Assembly: GCA_018710805.1 (NCBI GenBank)
Contig: DVJG01000095.1
Location: 1-20,845 of the forward strand
Reading direction: 5' to 3'
Length of the DNA stretch: 20,845 nt
From: Candidatus Faecousia faecipullorum
GTDB taxonomy: Bacteria; Bacillota; Clostridia; Oscillospirales; Oscillospiraceae
Shown here: positions 5,950 to 13,640 of the stretch, piece after piece
Numbering within the stretch: the stretch's first letter is position 1
Layout: every line of letters begins with the position of its first letter
The notes under the pieces: model-generated
What the model saw: only the letters and a program-made list of their open reading frames with translations
Databases searched by the model: none
What the model was told of the DNA's origin: nothing
Made by a program: the position numbers and the translations under genes

Positions 5950-7542
5950 ATGTTCTTAGAAATCAGCGACCCCATGGCTTATCATGTGGCAAAATACATT
6001 CGGTTATCAAAGGAGGATGAGAGTGAGGGTCCTTCCCAGAGTGTTACAAACCAGGATTCCCTTCTGGAGGAATTCGTAAAACAGCATCGGCTGTCCGTCT
6101 ACGACACCTATATCGATGACGGTTACAGCGGCACTACCTTTGACCGTCCGGCGTTCCAGCGGATGATCGCAGATATCGAAGCCAAAAAGGTCAATATGGT
6201 TATCACCAAGGACCTGTCCCGTCTGGGCCGCGACTACATTATGACCGGCCACTACATGGAGCGCTACTTTCCAGAAAAGCGGGTGCGGTATATCTCCTTG
6301 CTGGATGGTATCGACACCGGTGTGGAATCCACCGCCAACGATATCACCCCCTTCCGGGCAATCATGAACGACATGTACGCCAAGGATATCTCCAAGAAGA
6401 TCAAGTCTGTCAAGCGGGATAAACAGCGCAAGGGGCAGTTCATCGGCGGCAAGCCCATGTACGGCTACAAAATGCACCCTACGGAGAAGAATAAAATCGT
6501 CATCGACGAAGAAGTGGCACCCATCGTCCGCCGGATTTTCGCCATGGCCCTAGACGGCATCAGTTGCCGGAAAATCGCCGCCACTCTCAATGAAGAGGGG
6601 GTTCTCACACCGGCCACCTACTGTGGATGGAACATGGGCCGGAAAGGCCCCTACGCCGGTCTATGGTCCAGCGAGCGGATCTCAGAAATCCTGCAGAATG
6701 AGACCTATATCGGCAATATGGTTCAGGGCCGCACGGTAAAGATCAGCTACAAATCGAAAAAGTGCCTGAAGCAGCCCAGAGAAAACTGGGTTGTGGTGGA
6801 GGGAACCCACGAGCCTCTGGTAGATGCCGAAACCTTCCGGAAGGTACGCCTGCTGGTAGAAAGCCGCAAGCACACCCGAAGTCGGACTTATGACTTTCTG
6901 CTTAAAGGGCTTATTTTCTGCCATGAGTGCGGCTATCCACTGGCAACGCTCAACCGCAAAAATGCCGCCGGTGAGGAACGGTTGTTCTTCATCTGCCGCA
7001 CCTATCAGCGGTTCACCAAGGCCGGTGTCTGCACCTGCCATTCCATCAAGGAGCAGACTGTTACGGAAGCTGTGCTTGCCAAAGTTCGGGAAGTCTGCCA
7101 AAACTATCTGAAAGAAGATCGTCTGCTGCCGCTGGCAACGAAAGCCGTCGAGGCCGCCAGAGCTGCGGACAGCACCGAAGGGGAGATTCAGATCTTGCAG
7201 AGCAAGATCGAGTCCATGACCACCAATCTGGACCGAATGTACATGGATAAGCTATCCGGTATTCTGAACGAAGATGATTTCCAGCGGATCTATCTCAAAG
7301 TGAAATCCGATAGAGCAAAGCTGGAGGATCAACTCAAGGAACTGGAGAAGAAAAAAGAATCCCCCGCCAAAGCGGGGGATGAAGCAAAAGCCCTGGTTCA
7401 GCGTTTCCTGGACGGTGCCTGTACCAATCGGGAGCTGCTTGTCAGCCTCATTGAGCGCATTGAACTCAGCGAAGACAAACAAATTTACATCAAATTCCGC
7501 TTCAAACAGCTAAATTCAAAGCAGTTTGAAGCGAATTCCTAA
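5950..7542 (+). CDS. Large serine recombinase (TnpX/SpoIVCA type)
   Basis: 530 residues. The resolvase-type catalytic domain covers about 12-160: YIRLS (nucleophile S20), YIDDGYSGTTFDRPAFQRM at 54-72 and TKDLSRLGRDY at 86-96. The recombinase DNA-binding domain follows at about 165-285. A zinc beta-ribbon has C324, C327, C349 and C361 or C363. A long coiled coil lies at about 405-470. This is the complete architecture of a recombinase that integrates and excises DNA without host factors, forming a 5'-phosphoserine link. AAAGGAGG at 5936-5943 sets the start. Immediately downstream (7572-7631) is what reads as the 3' end of sigK. That is the place of spoIVCA in skin elements, so it may excise the element and rebuild sigK. 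It could equally be an ordinary transposon recombinase. Confidence 0.95.
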   Translation: MFLEISDPMAYHVAKYIRLSKEDESEGPSQSVTNQDSLLEEFVKQHRLSVYDTYIDDGYSGTTFDRPAFQRMIADIEAKKVNMVITKDLSRLGRDYIMTGHYMERYFPEKRVRYISLLDGIDTGVESTANDITPFRAIMNDMYAKDISKKIKSVKRDKQRKGQFIGGKPMYGYKMHPTEKNKIVIDEEVAPIVRRIFAMALDGISCRKIAATLNEEGVLTPATYCGWNMGRKGPYAGLWSSERISEILQNETYIGNMVQGRTVKISYKSKKCLKQPRENWVVVEGTHEPLVDAETFRKVRLLVESRKHTRSRTYDFLLKGLIFCHECGYPLATLNRKNAAGEERLFFICRTYQRFTKAGVCTCHSIKEQTVTEAVLAKVREVCQNYLKEDRLLPLATKAVEAARAADSTEGEIQILQSKIESMTTNLDRMYMDKLSGILNEDDFQRIYLKVKSDRAKLEDQLKELEKKKESPAKAGDEAKALVQRFLDGACTNRELLVSLIERIELSEDKQIYIKFRFKQLNSKQFEANS

Positions 7543-7571
7543 CAATGTATCGTTTACAATAGCCACGGCGG

Positions 7572-7631
7572 AATGTATCCCGCATTGAAAAGCGCGCCCT
7601 GGGAAAGCTCCGGGCAGAATTGGAAAAATAG
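7572..7631 (+). pseudogene. sigK: 3' end of an interrupted sigma-factor gene, probably sigK
   Basis: Nineteen codons (NVSRIEKRALGKLRAELEK) end in TAG at 7629-7631. The frame is closed upstream by a TAG at 7560-7562, 18 bases after the recombinase stop. The residues match the end of the sigma region 4.2 helix of SigK; B. subtilis SigK has GISRSYVSRIEKRAL near its C-terminus, and SigE, SigF and SigG differ clearly (SRLEK). No start codon or rest of the gene is present, so this is the downstream half of a gene cut by inserted DNA. AATGTATC occurs at 7544-7551 and again at 7572-7579, possibly marking the recombination site. The gene name rests on a short match. Confidence 0.6.
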
Positions 7632-7676
7632 GCCTTTTCCCGGACGTTTCCCATGGCGCCCTGCCGGCTTGTGCAA

Positions 7677-7704
7677 ATCGTACCGGGGAAGCCCCCGGTA
7701 CGAT
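7677..7704. terminator. Strong 12-bp hairpin between the sigK fragment and melA
   Basis: ATCGTACCGGGG (7677-7688) pairs perfectly with CCCCGGTACGAT (7693-7704) around a 4-base loop. It lies between the convergent sigK fragment (plus) and the GH4 gene (minus). Neither strand has a proper T-run, so it may be a weak bidirectional terminator or an mRNA-end stabiliser. A second weak stem, CCCCGC/GCGGGG, lies at about 7726-7757, nearer the GH4 stop. Confidence 0.5.
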
Positions 7705-7759
7705 AGCAGAAATATGGTGTGTTTTGATTCCCCGCTCCTTTTGGGTCCATTGGCGGGGG

Positions 7760-9085
7760 TCAGATTTTCAGGGATTTAAAATAGCCGAGATAGGGTGCGT
7801 TCTTATCCAGCATCTCCTGAACCATCCGATGAATCTCCTCCATGCTGCAGACGCTGGCAGTCAGAGGGTCAAAGAGAATCGCCTGGAAGATCTTTTCGGG
7901 GTCGCCTTCCATGGCGGCCTGAACCGCCAGCTCTTCGATCTTGGCAGAGTTGGACACCAGCATATCCAGGTGCGGCGGCAGGGTGTAGGTTCCCCTCACG
8001 TGGATGCCGGTCTCGTCGGCCATCACGGGAACCTCTACGCAGGCGCCTTCGTCAATGTTGGTAACGTAACCCTTGTTCCGCAGATTTGCGTTGAAGCGGT
8101 AGGGCGTATGGTCGCCGAAAATGGCGTTGAAGACGTTGGCGGCGTACTCCTCGCCCCGGCTCAGCTCCACCTCTCCGCTCTCCAGCCAGGTCGTGTACTC
8201 CTTCTCCCAGTTGTCCTCCCGGCCCAGATATTCGTTGAGAATGTAGGCATAGGCCCCGGGGTTCCAGCCGGTGCCGTGGTTGCAGTATTTTTCGATGAGG
8301 TCGGGACGCTTCCGGAACCAGGCATTGTATTCGGAGTTGTGACCGGAAGACTCGGTGGGGAAATATTTCAGGTACCGGCACATCTCAATCCGCACAGGCT
8401 CCTGGGCGGCGATTTCCGGACGTTTCATGGCCTCAAAGAGCTTGGGGTACATATCTTCGCCCTTGTGGGTCAGGTTCAGATAGAAGGCCTGATGGTTGAT
8501 GCCGACGCAGGTGTACTCCAGCTCCCGGTGGTTCACGCCTAACCATTCCGCCAGCATCTGTGCCGTGCCCTGCACGCTGTGGCACAGTCCGGTGACGCTG
8601 ACATTGGTCTGGGACTGGAGGTAGCTCACCAGCATAGCCATGGGGTTGGTGTAGTTGAGCACAATGGCTTTGGGGCAGACCTCTTCCACATCCCGGATAA
8701 TGTCCAGCATAACGGGAGCCGTCCGCAGGAAGCGGAAGATGCCAGAGGGACCCCGGGTATCGCCTACGCAGATGTCAACGCCGTACTTTTTGGGAATTTC
8801 GATATCGTGACGCCAGACCTCCACGCCGCCCTGCAGAATGGTAATGAGCACGCCGTCCGCATTCCGCAGCGCCTCTTTTCTGTCCGTGGTGGTGCGGACA
8901 GCGGCGTGGTGGCCACCTGCCCTCACAATCCGTTCCACGCCGCGCTTGGCGTATTCCAGCCGCTTTTCGTTGATGTCCATGAGCATAAGCTCGCAGTCAT
9001 CAAAGGCAGGAAATGTCATGAGGTCCCGGACAAGGGCTCTGGTAAACCCCAGGGACCCCGCCCCGATAAACGTAAACTTTTTCAT
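7760..9085 (-). CDS. melA: GH4 alpha-galactosidase (MelA-like)
   Basis: 441 residues, the usual length for glycoside hydrolase family 4. These cytoplasmic enzymes use NAD+ and a divalent metal such as Mn2+ and cleave through an oxidation-elimination mechanism. The Rossmann motif FIGAGSLGFTRALVRDL is at 6-22. NYTNPM is at 144-149. CHSVQG at 168-173 holds the metal ligand Cys and the neighbouring His. GINHQAF at 195-201 holds a second metal-binding His. In GH4 the CHSVQ variant is typical of alpha-galactosidases such as E. coli MelA, while 6-phospho-glucosidases differ here. The substrate is therefore probably an unphosphorylated galactoside such as melibiose or raffinose. The ribosome binding site is AGGAGG, 10 bases from the start. 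It has its own promoter and no transporter gene beside it. Confidence 0.92.
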   Translation of the reverse strand: MKKFTFIGAGSLGFTRALVRDLMTFPAFDDCELMLMDINEKRLEYAKRGVERIVRAGGHHAAVRTTTDRKEALRNADGVLITILQGGVEVWRHDIEIPKKYGVDICVGDTRGPSGIFRFLRTAPVMLDIIRDVEEVCPKAIVLNYTNPMAMLVSYLQSQTNVSVTGLCHSVQGTAQMLAEWLGVNHRELEYTCVGINHQAFYLNLTHKGEDMYPKLFEAMKRPEIAAQEPVRIEMCRYLKYFPTESSGHNSEYNAWFRKRPDLIEKYCNHGTGWNPGAYAYILNEYLGREDNWEKEYTTWLESGEVELSRGEEYAANVFNAIFGDHTPYRFNANLRNKGYVTNIDEGACVEVPVMADETGIHVRGTYTLPPHLDMLVSNSAKIEELAVQAAMEGDPEKIFQAILFDPLTASVCSMEEIHRMVQEMLDKNAPYLGYFKSLKI

Positions 9086-9142
9086 TCCTGTGGTTCCTCC
9101 TGATTGTTGTTATAAAAAACATTGCGTTTTGCCGATAGCACA

Positions 9143-9170
9143 ACTATAACATGTTTTCGGAATTTGTAAA
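9143..9170 (-). promoter_or_regulatory. Sigma-A promoter of the GH4 gene
   Basis: On the minus strand, TTTACA (9165-9170) and TATAGT (9143-9148) are separated by 16 bases. The palindrome ACATGT (9150-9155) lies in the spacer close to the -10 and could be an operator. The start codon is about 50 bases downstream of the expected transcription start. Confidence 0.7.
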
Positions 9171-9310
9171 GATTTTTGCATTTATACAAAAAATTATTTT
9201 CTTTCCCCATGTATCTATTGCATTTTAAACAATGCAGGCAAGGATGGCGGAGGATTCCATGCCCCCATGGGCAGCACATCCTCGGCGCCATAGGGATGCC
9301 GGTTAATTCC

Positions 9311-9360
9311 TCGGTACCTTGGCAATAATCGCGGTTTATTCTATAATATATCGGTACCTT
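9311..9360 (+). promoter_or_regulatory. Paired operator-like repeats around the marR promoter
   Basis: TCGGTACCTT occurs at 9311-9320 and again at 9351-9360, exactly 40 bases (about four helical turns) apart. The first copy overlaps the -35 box and the second covers the expected transcription start, so a bound repressor would block RNA polymerase. GGTACC is itself palindromic. The likely ligand is the MarR protein encoded directly downstream; this is an inference. Confidence 0.6.
9319..9347 (+). promoter_or_regulatory. Sigma-A promoter of the marR-ABC exporter operon
   Basis: TTGGCA at 9319-9324, a 17-base spacer and a perfect TATAAT at 9342-9347. Transcription should start near 9354, about 25 bases before the MarR start codon. 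It is divergent from the GH4 promoter. Confidence 0.85.
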
Positions 9361-9378
9361 ACGATTGGAGGTCAGCCC

Positions 9379-9777
9379 ATGGCGTGTTATGAAAAAGAGA
9401 AGCTGCGCCGGCTGTTGGTGGTCTGCGGGCATTTTATGTACCACCAGACCCACCAGGGCGGCGGTCAGGCGGCAGTGCTTACCCTATTGCAGAAGGACGG
9501 CCCTATGACCCAGAAGGCCTTGCAGGAAAAGCTGGGCATCCGCTCCGGCTCCGTCAGTGAGCTTGTGGGCAAGCTGGAGGCGAAGCACCTGCTCCTGCGG
9601 GAAAAGGACCCGGCAGATCGCCGGAAGGTGGTTCTGAAGCTGACGGAGGAAGGGGCTTCCAGAGTCCGGTTTCACCTGCCCAAGCCGCCCCAGACCCTCT
9701 TTGACGGCTTAACGGACCAGGAGGGCTGCGAGCTCACCGCACTTCTGGAAAAGCTGCTTGCCAGCTGGGAACGGTAA
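9379..9777 (+). CDS. MarR-family transcriptional regulator
   Basis: 132 residues. The winged helix-turn-helix covers about 27-95: QAAVLTLLQKDGPMTQKAL, then EKLGIRSGSVSELVGKLE as the recognition helix, and LLLREKDPADRRKVVLKLT as the wing with the family's D-x-R-R signature. MarR proteins are dimeric repressors that release DNA on binding small phenolic or drug-like ligands. The start at 9379 is chosen because GGAGG (9367-9371) lies 7 bases upstream; an in-frame ATG at 9319 falls inside the -35 box and cannot be used. It is the first gene of an operon with two ABC exporter genes and probably represses it through the repeats around the promoter. Nothing in the sequence shows which ligand it senses. 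Confidence 0.92.
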   Translation: MACYEKEKLRRLLVVCGHFMYHQTHQGGGQAAVLTLLQKDGPMTQKALQEKLGIRSGSVSELVGKLEAKHLLLREKDPADRRKVVLKLTEEGASRVRFHLPKPPQTLFDGLTDQEGCELTALLEKLLASWER

Positions 9778-9787
9778 GGAGAATCCC

Positions 9788-11563
9788 ATGAAATTTATCT
9801 TTTCCTATCTGAAAAAATACAAGTCCCTCATTGCCGTGACCCTGCTCCTCAAGCTTTTCGGAACCCTGGGAGAATTGAGCCTTCCCTACATACTGGAATA
9901 TCTCATTGACGAGATTGCCCCCACCAAAAGTCTCAGACTTGCCCTGCTCTGGGGCGGGCTTATGGCGGTTCTGGCCCTGCTCACCCGGCTTTTCAACGTG
10001 AACGCCAATCGCCGGGGAAGCAGTCTGGCCCAAAAGGCCACCTATGAGATTCGCCGGGACCTGTTTTACCACTCCATCCATCTGTCCGGCGGGCAAATGG
10101 ACGCTTTTGGCCTGCCCTCCATTACCTCCCGCATGACCTCCGACTCCTATAACATCCAGAATTTCATCCGCGCCATGATGGCCGTAGGCGTCCGCGCCCC
10201 CATTCTGCTGCTGGGAAGCATGGCCGTTACCATGACCATGGACCGGGGCCTTGCGGCGATTCTCTGCATAATCGCGCCTATGGTGGTTGCTTCCGTGGTG
10301 TTTATTTCGGTGAAAGGCATCCCCCTTTATGACCGTGTCCAGCGGCTTCTGGATAAGGTGGTTCGGATTATGCGGGAAAACATCACGGGAATTTGGGTGG
10401 TAAAGGCCCTTTCCAAGGAGCCCTACGAGACGGAGCGCTTTGGTCAGGCCAATCAGGCCCTGACCCGGGCAGAGCGGAGCGCCAGCATTGTCATGAGCCT
10501 GCCGGGGCCTGTGATGAATCTCTTCCTCAATACGGGGCTGACCCTGGTGGTGTTTGTGGGGGCCTACCGGGTCAATGGCGGACTCACAAAACCCGGGGTG
10601 ATTCTGGCATTTTTGACCTACTTCAATCTGATTCTCAACGGCGCCATGGGCTTGAACCGGATTTTTATGACCCTGTCCAAAGCCAATGCCTCCGCAGACC
10701 GCATTGAGGCGGTAATCCGTGCCCCTGACGAGCTGCAGCCCATTCCCGAAACGGAGGCCGCCGTCCCCAGCACAGAGGGGCACATTGTCTTTGACCACGT
10801 CTCCTTCCGCTACGCCGAGAAAAGCACCATGGCCAATGCCCTCCATTTTGACGGAGGACAGCGGCAGATGAGCGTAGAGGATATTTCCTTTGCCATTCCC
10901 AAGGGCGGGTCTCTGGGCATCATCGGAGCCACCGGCTGCGGAAAGACCACCATTTTGAACCTTCTCATGCGCTTCTACGATGCCACGGAAGGCCACATCT
11001 TTGTGGCCGGAAAGGACCTCCGGAGCTTTCCCCTGGATACCCTGCGGCGAAAGTTCGGAGTGGTGTTCCAGACGGATATGATTTTTTCAGATACCATTGC
11101 GGAAAACATCCGCTTTGGCAGACCGGTTTCTCAGCAGGCCTTGGAGGCCGCCGCCAGGGATGCCTGCGCCGCGGAATTCATCGCAGGCTACGAAGACGGC
11201 TATCAGCACAGAGCCACCGTCCGCGGAGACAATTTTTCCGGCGGTCAGAAGCAGCGCCTGCTGATTTCCAGAGCCCTGGCTGTGGAGCCGGAGATTCTGA
11301 TTCTGGACGACGCCTCCTCGGCCCTGGACTATCAGACCGATGCCTCTGTCCGAAAGGCCATCCGGGAGCACCATGGGGATACCACCACCATTATCGTGGC
11401 CCAGCGCATCTCCTCCATCCGGAACCTGGATCAGATCATAATGCTGGAGGAGGGCAGAATCCTGGGCCATGGCACCCATGCCGAGCTTATGGAAGCCTGT
11501 CCTGCCTACCGGGATATCTACGAAGCACAGATGGGAGAGGGGGAATTGGGCTATGCCGATTAA
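9788..11563 (+). CDS. ABC exporter half-transporter with degenerate ATPase site
   Basis: 591 residues. Six membrane helices lie within about 15-295, followed by a nucleotide-binding domain at 330-580. Walker A is GATGCGKT (380-387), Q-loop Q428, signature NFSGGQ (482-487), Walker B ILILDD (503-508). The catalytic glutamate is replaced by D508 and the switch histidine by Q539 (IVAQRIS). That pattern marks the degenerate partner of heterodimeric multidrug exporters such as BmrC or TM287. AAGGAG at 9776-9781 overlaps the MarR stop codon, so the genes are coupled. The downstream partner overlaps its end by 11 bases and supplies the missing glutamate and histidine. Likely role: efflux of drugs, bile compounds or other amphipathic molecules, controlled by the MarR protein. 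The substrate cannot be read from sequence. Confidence 0.92.
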   Translation: MKFIFSYLKKYKSLIAVTLLLKLFGTLGELSLPYILEYLIDEIAPTKSLRLALLWGGLMAVLALLTRLFNVNANRRGSSLAQKATYEIRRDLFYHSIHLSGGQMDAFGLPSITSRMTSDSYNIQNFIRAMMAVGVRAPILLLGSMAVTMTMDRGLAAILCIIAPMVVASVVFISVKGIPLYDRVQRLLDKVVRIMRENITGIWVVKALSKEPYETERFGQANQALTRAERSASIVMSLPGPVMNLFLNTGLTLVVFVGAYRVNGGLTKPGVILAFLTYFNLILNGAMGLNRIFMTLSKANASADRIEAVIRAPDELQPIPETEAAVPSTEGHIVFDHVSFRYAEKSTMANALHFDGGQRQMSVEDISFAIPKGGSLGIIGATGCGKTTILNLLMRFYDATEGHIFVAGKDLRSFPLDTLRRKFGVVFQTDMIFSDTIAENIRFGRPVSQQALEAAARDACAAEFIAGYEDGYQHRATVRGDNFSGGQKQRLLISRALAVEPEILILDDASSALDYQTDASVRKAIREHHGDTTTIIVAQRISSIRNLDQIIMLEEGRILGHGTHAELMEACPAYRDIYEAQMGEGELGYAD

Positions 11564-13322
11564 AATATCCGAAAAAGCCAGGCCGAAGGATACCCGGGGC
11601 ACCCTGCGGCGAACCCTTCAGTACCTTGCCAGCTATAAATACCTGTTCTTTTCCATCGTCTTTCTGTGCTTTGTCAGCAACGTTCTCTCCCTCATGGGGC
11701 CAAAATACGCAGGCCTTGCCATCAACGAGGCAGCCGCAGGCATGGGACGGGTCAATTTTCAGAAGGTGCGCTTCTACGCCACGCGGATGCTCCTTGTGTA
11801 TGTGGCCTCCAGCGCCATGACCTTTGTCATCAATGTGGGCATGACCTATCTGAGCAAGTGGGTGGCCCGGAAAATGCGGATGGATGTCTTTGAGAAGCTG
11901 ATGCACCTGCCGGTGCGCTACTACCACCACAACACCGCAGGCGATATCATCAGCCGGGTTTCCTATGATGTGGATGTGGTCTCCACCTGCATTGCCACGG
12001 ATGTGGCCCAGATCATGACCAGTCTGGTAACGGTGATCGGCTCCTTCCTCATGATGGTCTACCTCTCCCCCGCCCTGTCCGTCATCGCCCTGGTGACCAT
12101 TCCCATTTCCGTGGGCTATACCACCTTCATGCGGAAAAAGGTCCGCCCACGCTACAGCCGCCGCTCCAAAAGCTACGGCAGCATGAACGGTTTCGTGGAG
12201 GAAATGCTCTCCGGCGAAAAGAACATTCAGGCCTATGCCTATGAAGACGCCGTCTGTCAGCGGTTCGACAAGGTAAACACAGAGGCTGCGGATGCTTATT
12301 ACGATGCCGAATTCTACAGCTGCTCCGTGGGCCCCACCATGGGCTTCATCAATAACCTTTCACTTTCCCTGATTGCCATACTGGGAACCGTACTGTATAT
12401 GAACGGGGCAGTGGCTCTGGATACCATTTCCTCCTTCGTGCTCTATTCCCGGAAATTCTCCGGACCCATCAATGAATTTGCCAATGTGGTCAACGAGCTG
12501 TTTTCGGCACTTTCTGCGGCGGAGCGCATTTTCTCCCTGCTGGACGAAGAAGAGGAACCTGCCGAGCCTCAGGATATGGAGCGGCTGACGGATGTAAAAG
12601 GCGCCGTTGAGCTTCGACACGTGAAATTCGGCTATCAGCCGGGAAAAACCATTCTCCACGACCTGTCCTTAAAGGTCGAGCCCGGAAAAACCGTGGCCAT
12701 CGTAGGCCCCACCGGCGCCGGAAAAACCACCATCATCAGTCTGCTCATGCGCTATTACGATGTGGACAGCGGAGAAATCCGCATCGATGACCGTTCGGTC
12801 TGCAGCTATACCCGTTCCTCGGTCCGTGGGGTCTACGCCATGGTTCTCCAGAACACCTGGGTTTTCAGCGGCACAATTTTCGAGAACATAGCCTACGGAA
12901 AGCAGGACGCCACCATGGATGAGGTGGTGGCCGCCGCAAAAAGCGCCCATATCCACCCCTTCATCATGCGCCTGCCCAACGGATACCAGACCGTGATTTC
13001 CGAAGACGGCGGCAATATCTCCAAGGGACAGAAGCAGCTTTTGACCATTGCCAGGGCCATGATGTACGATGCCAAAATGCTCATTCTGGACGAAGCCACT
13101 TCCAATGTGGACACCAGCACCGAGCGGGAGGTGCAGCTGGCCATGCGGGAACTCATGGCCGGGAAAACCTGCTTCGTCATTGCCCATCGGCTCAGCACCA
13201 TCCAAAATGCCGACCTGATTCTGGTGGTGGACCACGGCGATGTGGTGGAACAGGGAACCCACGAAAGCCTCATGGCAAAGAGAGGCTTTTACTACGGCCT
13301 GTACGCGGCACAGTTTGAATGA
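11553..13322 (+). CDS. ABC exporter half-transporter, catalytic partner
   Basis: 589 residues, start ATG at 11553 inside the end of the preceding gene (11-base overlap, purine-rich GGGAGAGGGGG upstream). Membrane domain about 25-320. The nucleotide-binding domain has Walker A GPTGAGKT (385-392), Q433, Walker B MLILDE (509-514, catalytic E514) and switch H545 (IAHRLST). Its signature is NISKGQ (488-493) instead of LSGGQ. In TM288- and BmrD-type subunits a changed signature completes the degenerate ATP site, while this subunit's own Walker B and His form the active one with the partner's intact SGGQ. The two genes therefore fit one asymmetric heterodimer. A weak 8-bp hairpin, ACAGACAG/CTGTCTGT (13396-13425), may end the operon. 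Confidence 0.92.
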   Translation: MPIKISEKARPKDTRGTLRRTLQYLASYKYLFFSIVFLCFVSNVLSLMGPKYAGLAINEAAAGMGRVNFQKVRFYATRMLLVYVASSAMTFVINVGMTYLSKWVARKMRMDVFEKLMHLPVRYYHHNTAGDIISRVSYDVDVVSTCIATDVAQIMTSLVTVIGSFLMMVYLSPALSVIALVTIPISVGYTTFMRKKVRPRYSRRSKSYGSMNGFVEEMLSGEKNIQAYAYEDAVCQRFDKVNTEAADAYYDAEFYSCSVGPTMGFINNLSLSLIAILGTVLYMNGAVALDTISSFVLYSRKFSGPINEFANVVNELFSALSAAERIFSLLDEEEEPAEPQDMERLTDVKGAVELRHVKFGYQPGKTILHDLSLKVEPGKTVAIVGPTGAGKTTIISLLMRYYDVDSGEIRIDDRSVCSYTRSSVRGVYAMVLQNTWVFSGTIFENIAYGKQDATMDEVVAAAKSAHIHPFIMRLPNGYQTVISEDGGNISKGQKQLLTIARAMMYDAKMLILDEATSNVDTSTEREVQLAMRELMAGKTCFVIAHRLSTIQNADLILVVDHGDVVEQGTHESLMAKRGFYYGLYAAQFE

Positions 13323-13395
13323 ACCGGAGGTCCCCTGGCGTACAGCCGCCGCTGACCCGGGCTCTGCCCCACACGGTTTGCCTTAACTTTTCAAA

Positions 13396-13425
13396 ACAGA
13401 CAGGATACCCAAAGTCGCTGTCTGT
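13396..13425 (+). terminator. Possible weak terminator of the exporter operon
   Basis: ACAGACAG (13396-13403) pairs with CTGTCTGT (13418-13425) with a 14-base loop and is followed by GCTTTGAT, only three T in a row. It is the best hairpin between the exporter stop at 13322 and the next promoter at 13460. Confidence 0.35.
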
Positions 13426-13459
13426 GCTTTGATAGAATGCACAAATTTCAAAATCATAC

Positions 13460-13488
13460 TTGACATATTTTGGGCAGACTGTTATATT
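13460..13488 (+). promoter_or_regulatory. Strong sigma-A promoter of the Ldh-family dehydrogenase
   Basis: Consensus -35 TTGACA (13460-13465), a 17-base spacer and -10 TATATT (13483-13488). Transcription should start near 13495, giving a leader of about 145 bases before the start codon at 13641. Confidence 0.85.
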
Positions 13489-13548
13489 GAACTTACCAAA
13501 GGATGCAGTCCATTTTACAATTGCATAGCATTGTTTCAGGGATTTGAG

Positions 13549-13589
13549 AAGAGCGCAATGGCAAATGGATGTGCCGCTGCGCTCTTTTT
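13549..13589 (+). terminator. Terminator inside the dehydrogenase leader (attenuator or small-RNA end)
   Basis: AAGAGCGCA (13549-13557) pairs perfectly with TGCGCTCTT (13578-13586); an inner GGC...GCC stem can add to it, and a run of five T (13585-13589) follows. It lies about 55 bases after the expected transcription start and 52 bases before the dehydrogenase start. Either transcription is attenuated here or a small RNA of roughly 95 bases is released. CATTG (13529-13533) could pair with CAATG (13556-13560) as a competing structure. No known riboswitch is recognised. Confidence 0.65.
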
Positions 13590-13640
13590 GCCGCCGGGCA
13601 GCCCATTCACACTTATCTGCTTTGAAAGGAAGTGCTGTAC

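Noticed and set aside
7724..8542. 272-codon plus-strand frame over the GH4 gene, and similar frames at 16826-17755 and 19602-20345
   Set aside because: Val/Gly/Gln-rich antisense frames with no recognisable domain or ribosome binding site, opposite genes with strong family motifs.
9319..9378. Earlier ATG for the MarR protein at 9319
   Set aside because: It lies inside the -35 box of a near-consensus promoter and has no ribosome binding site; 9379 has GGAGG at good spacing.
9734..10996. Long open frame of 420 codons on the minus strand opposite the first exporter gene
   Set aside because: It mirrors the codon bias of the real gene, has a Gly/His/Gln-rich composition without domains, and no ribosome binding site. 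The plus-strand gene has clear ABC motifs.
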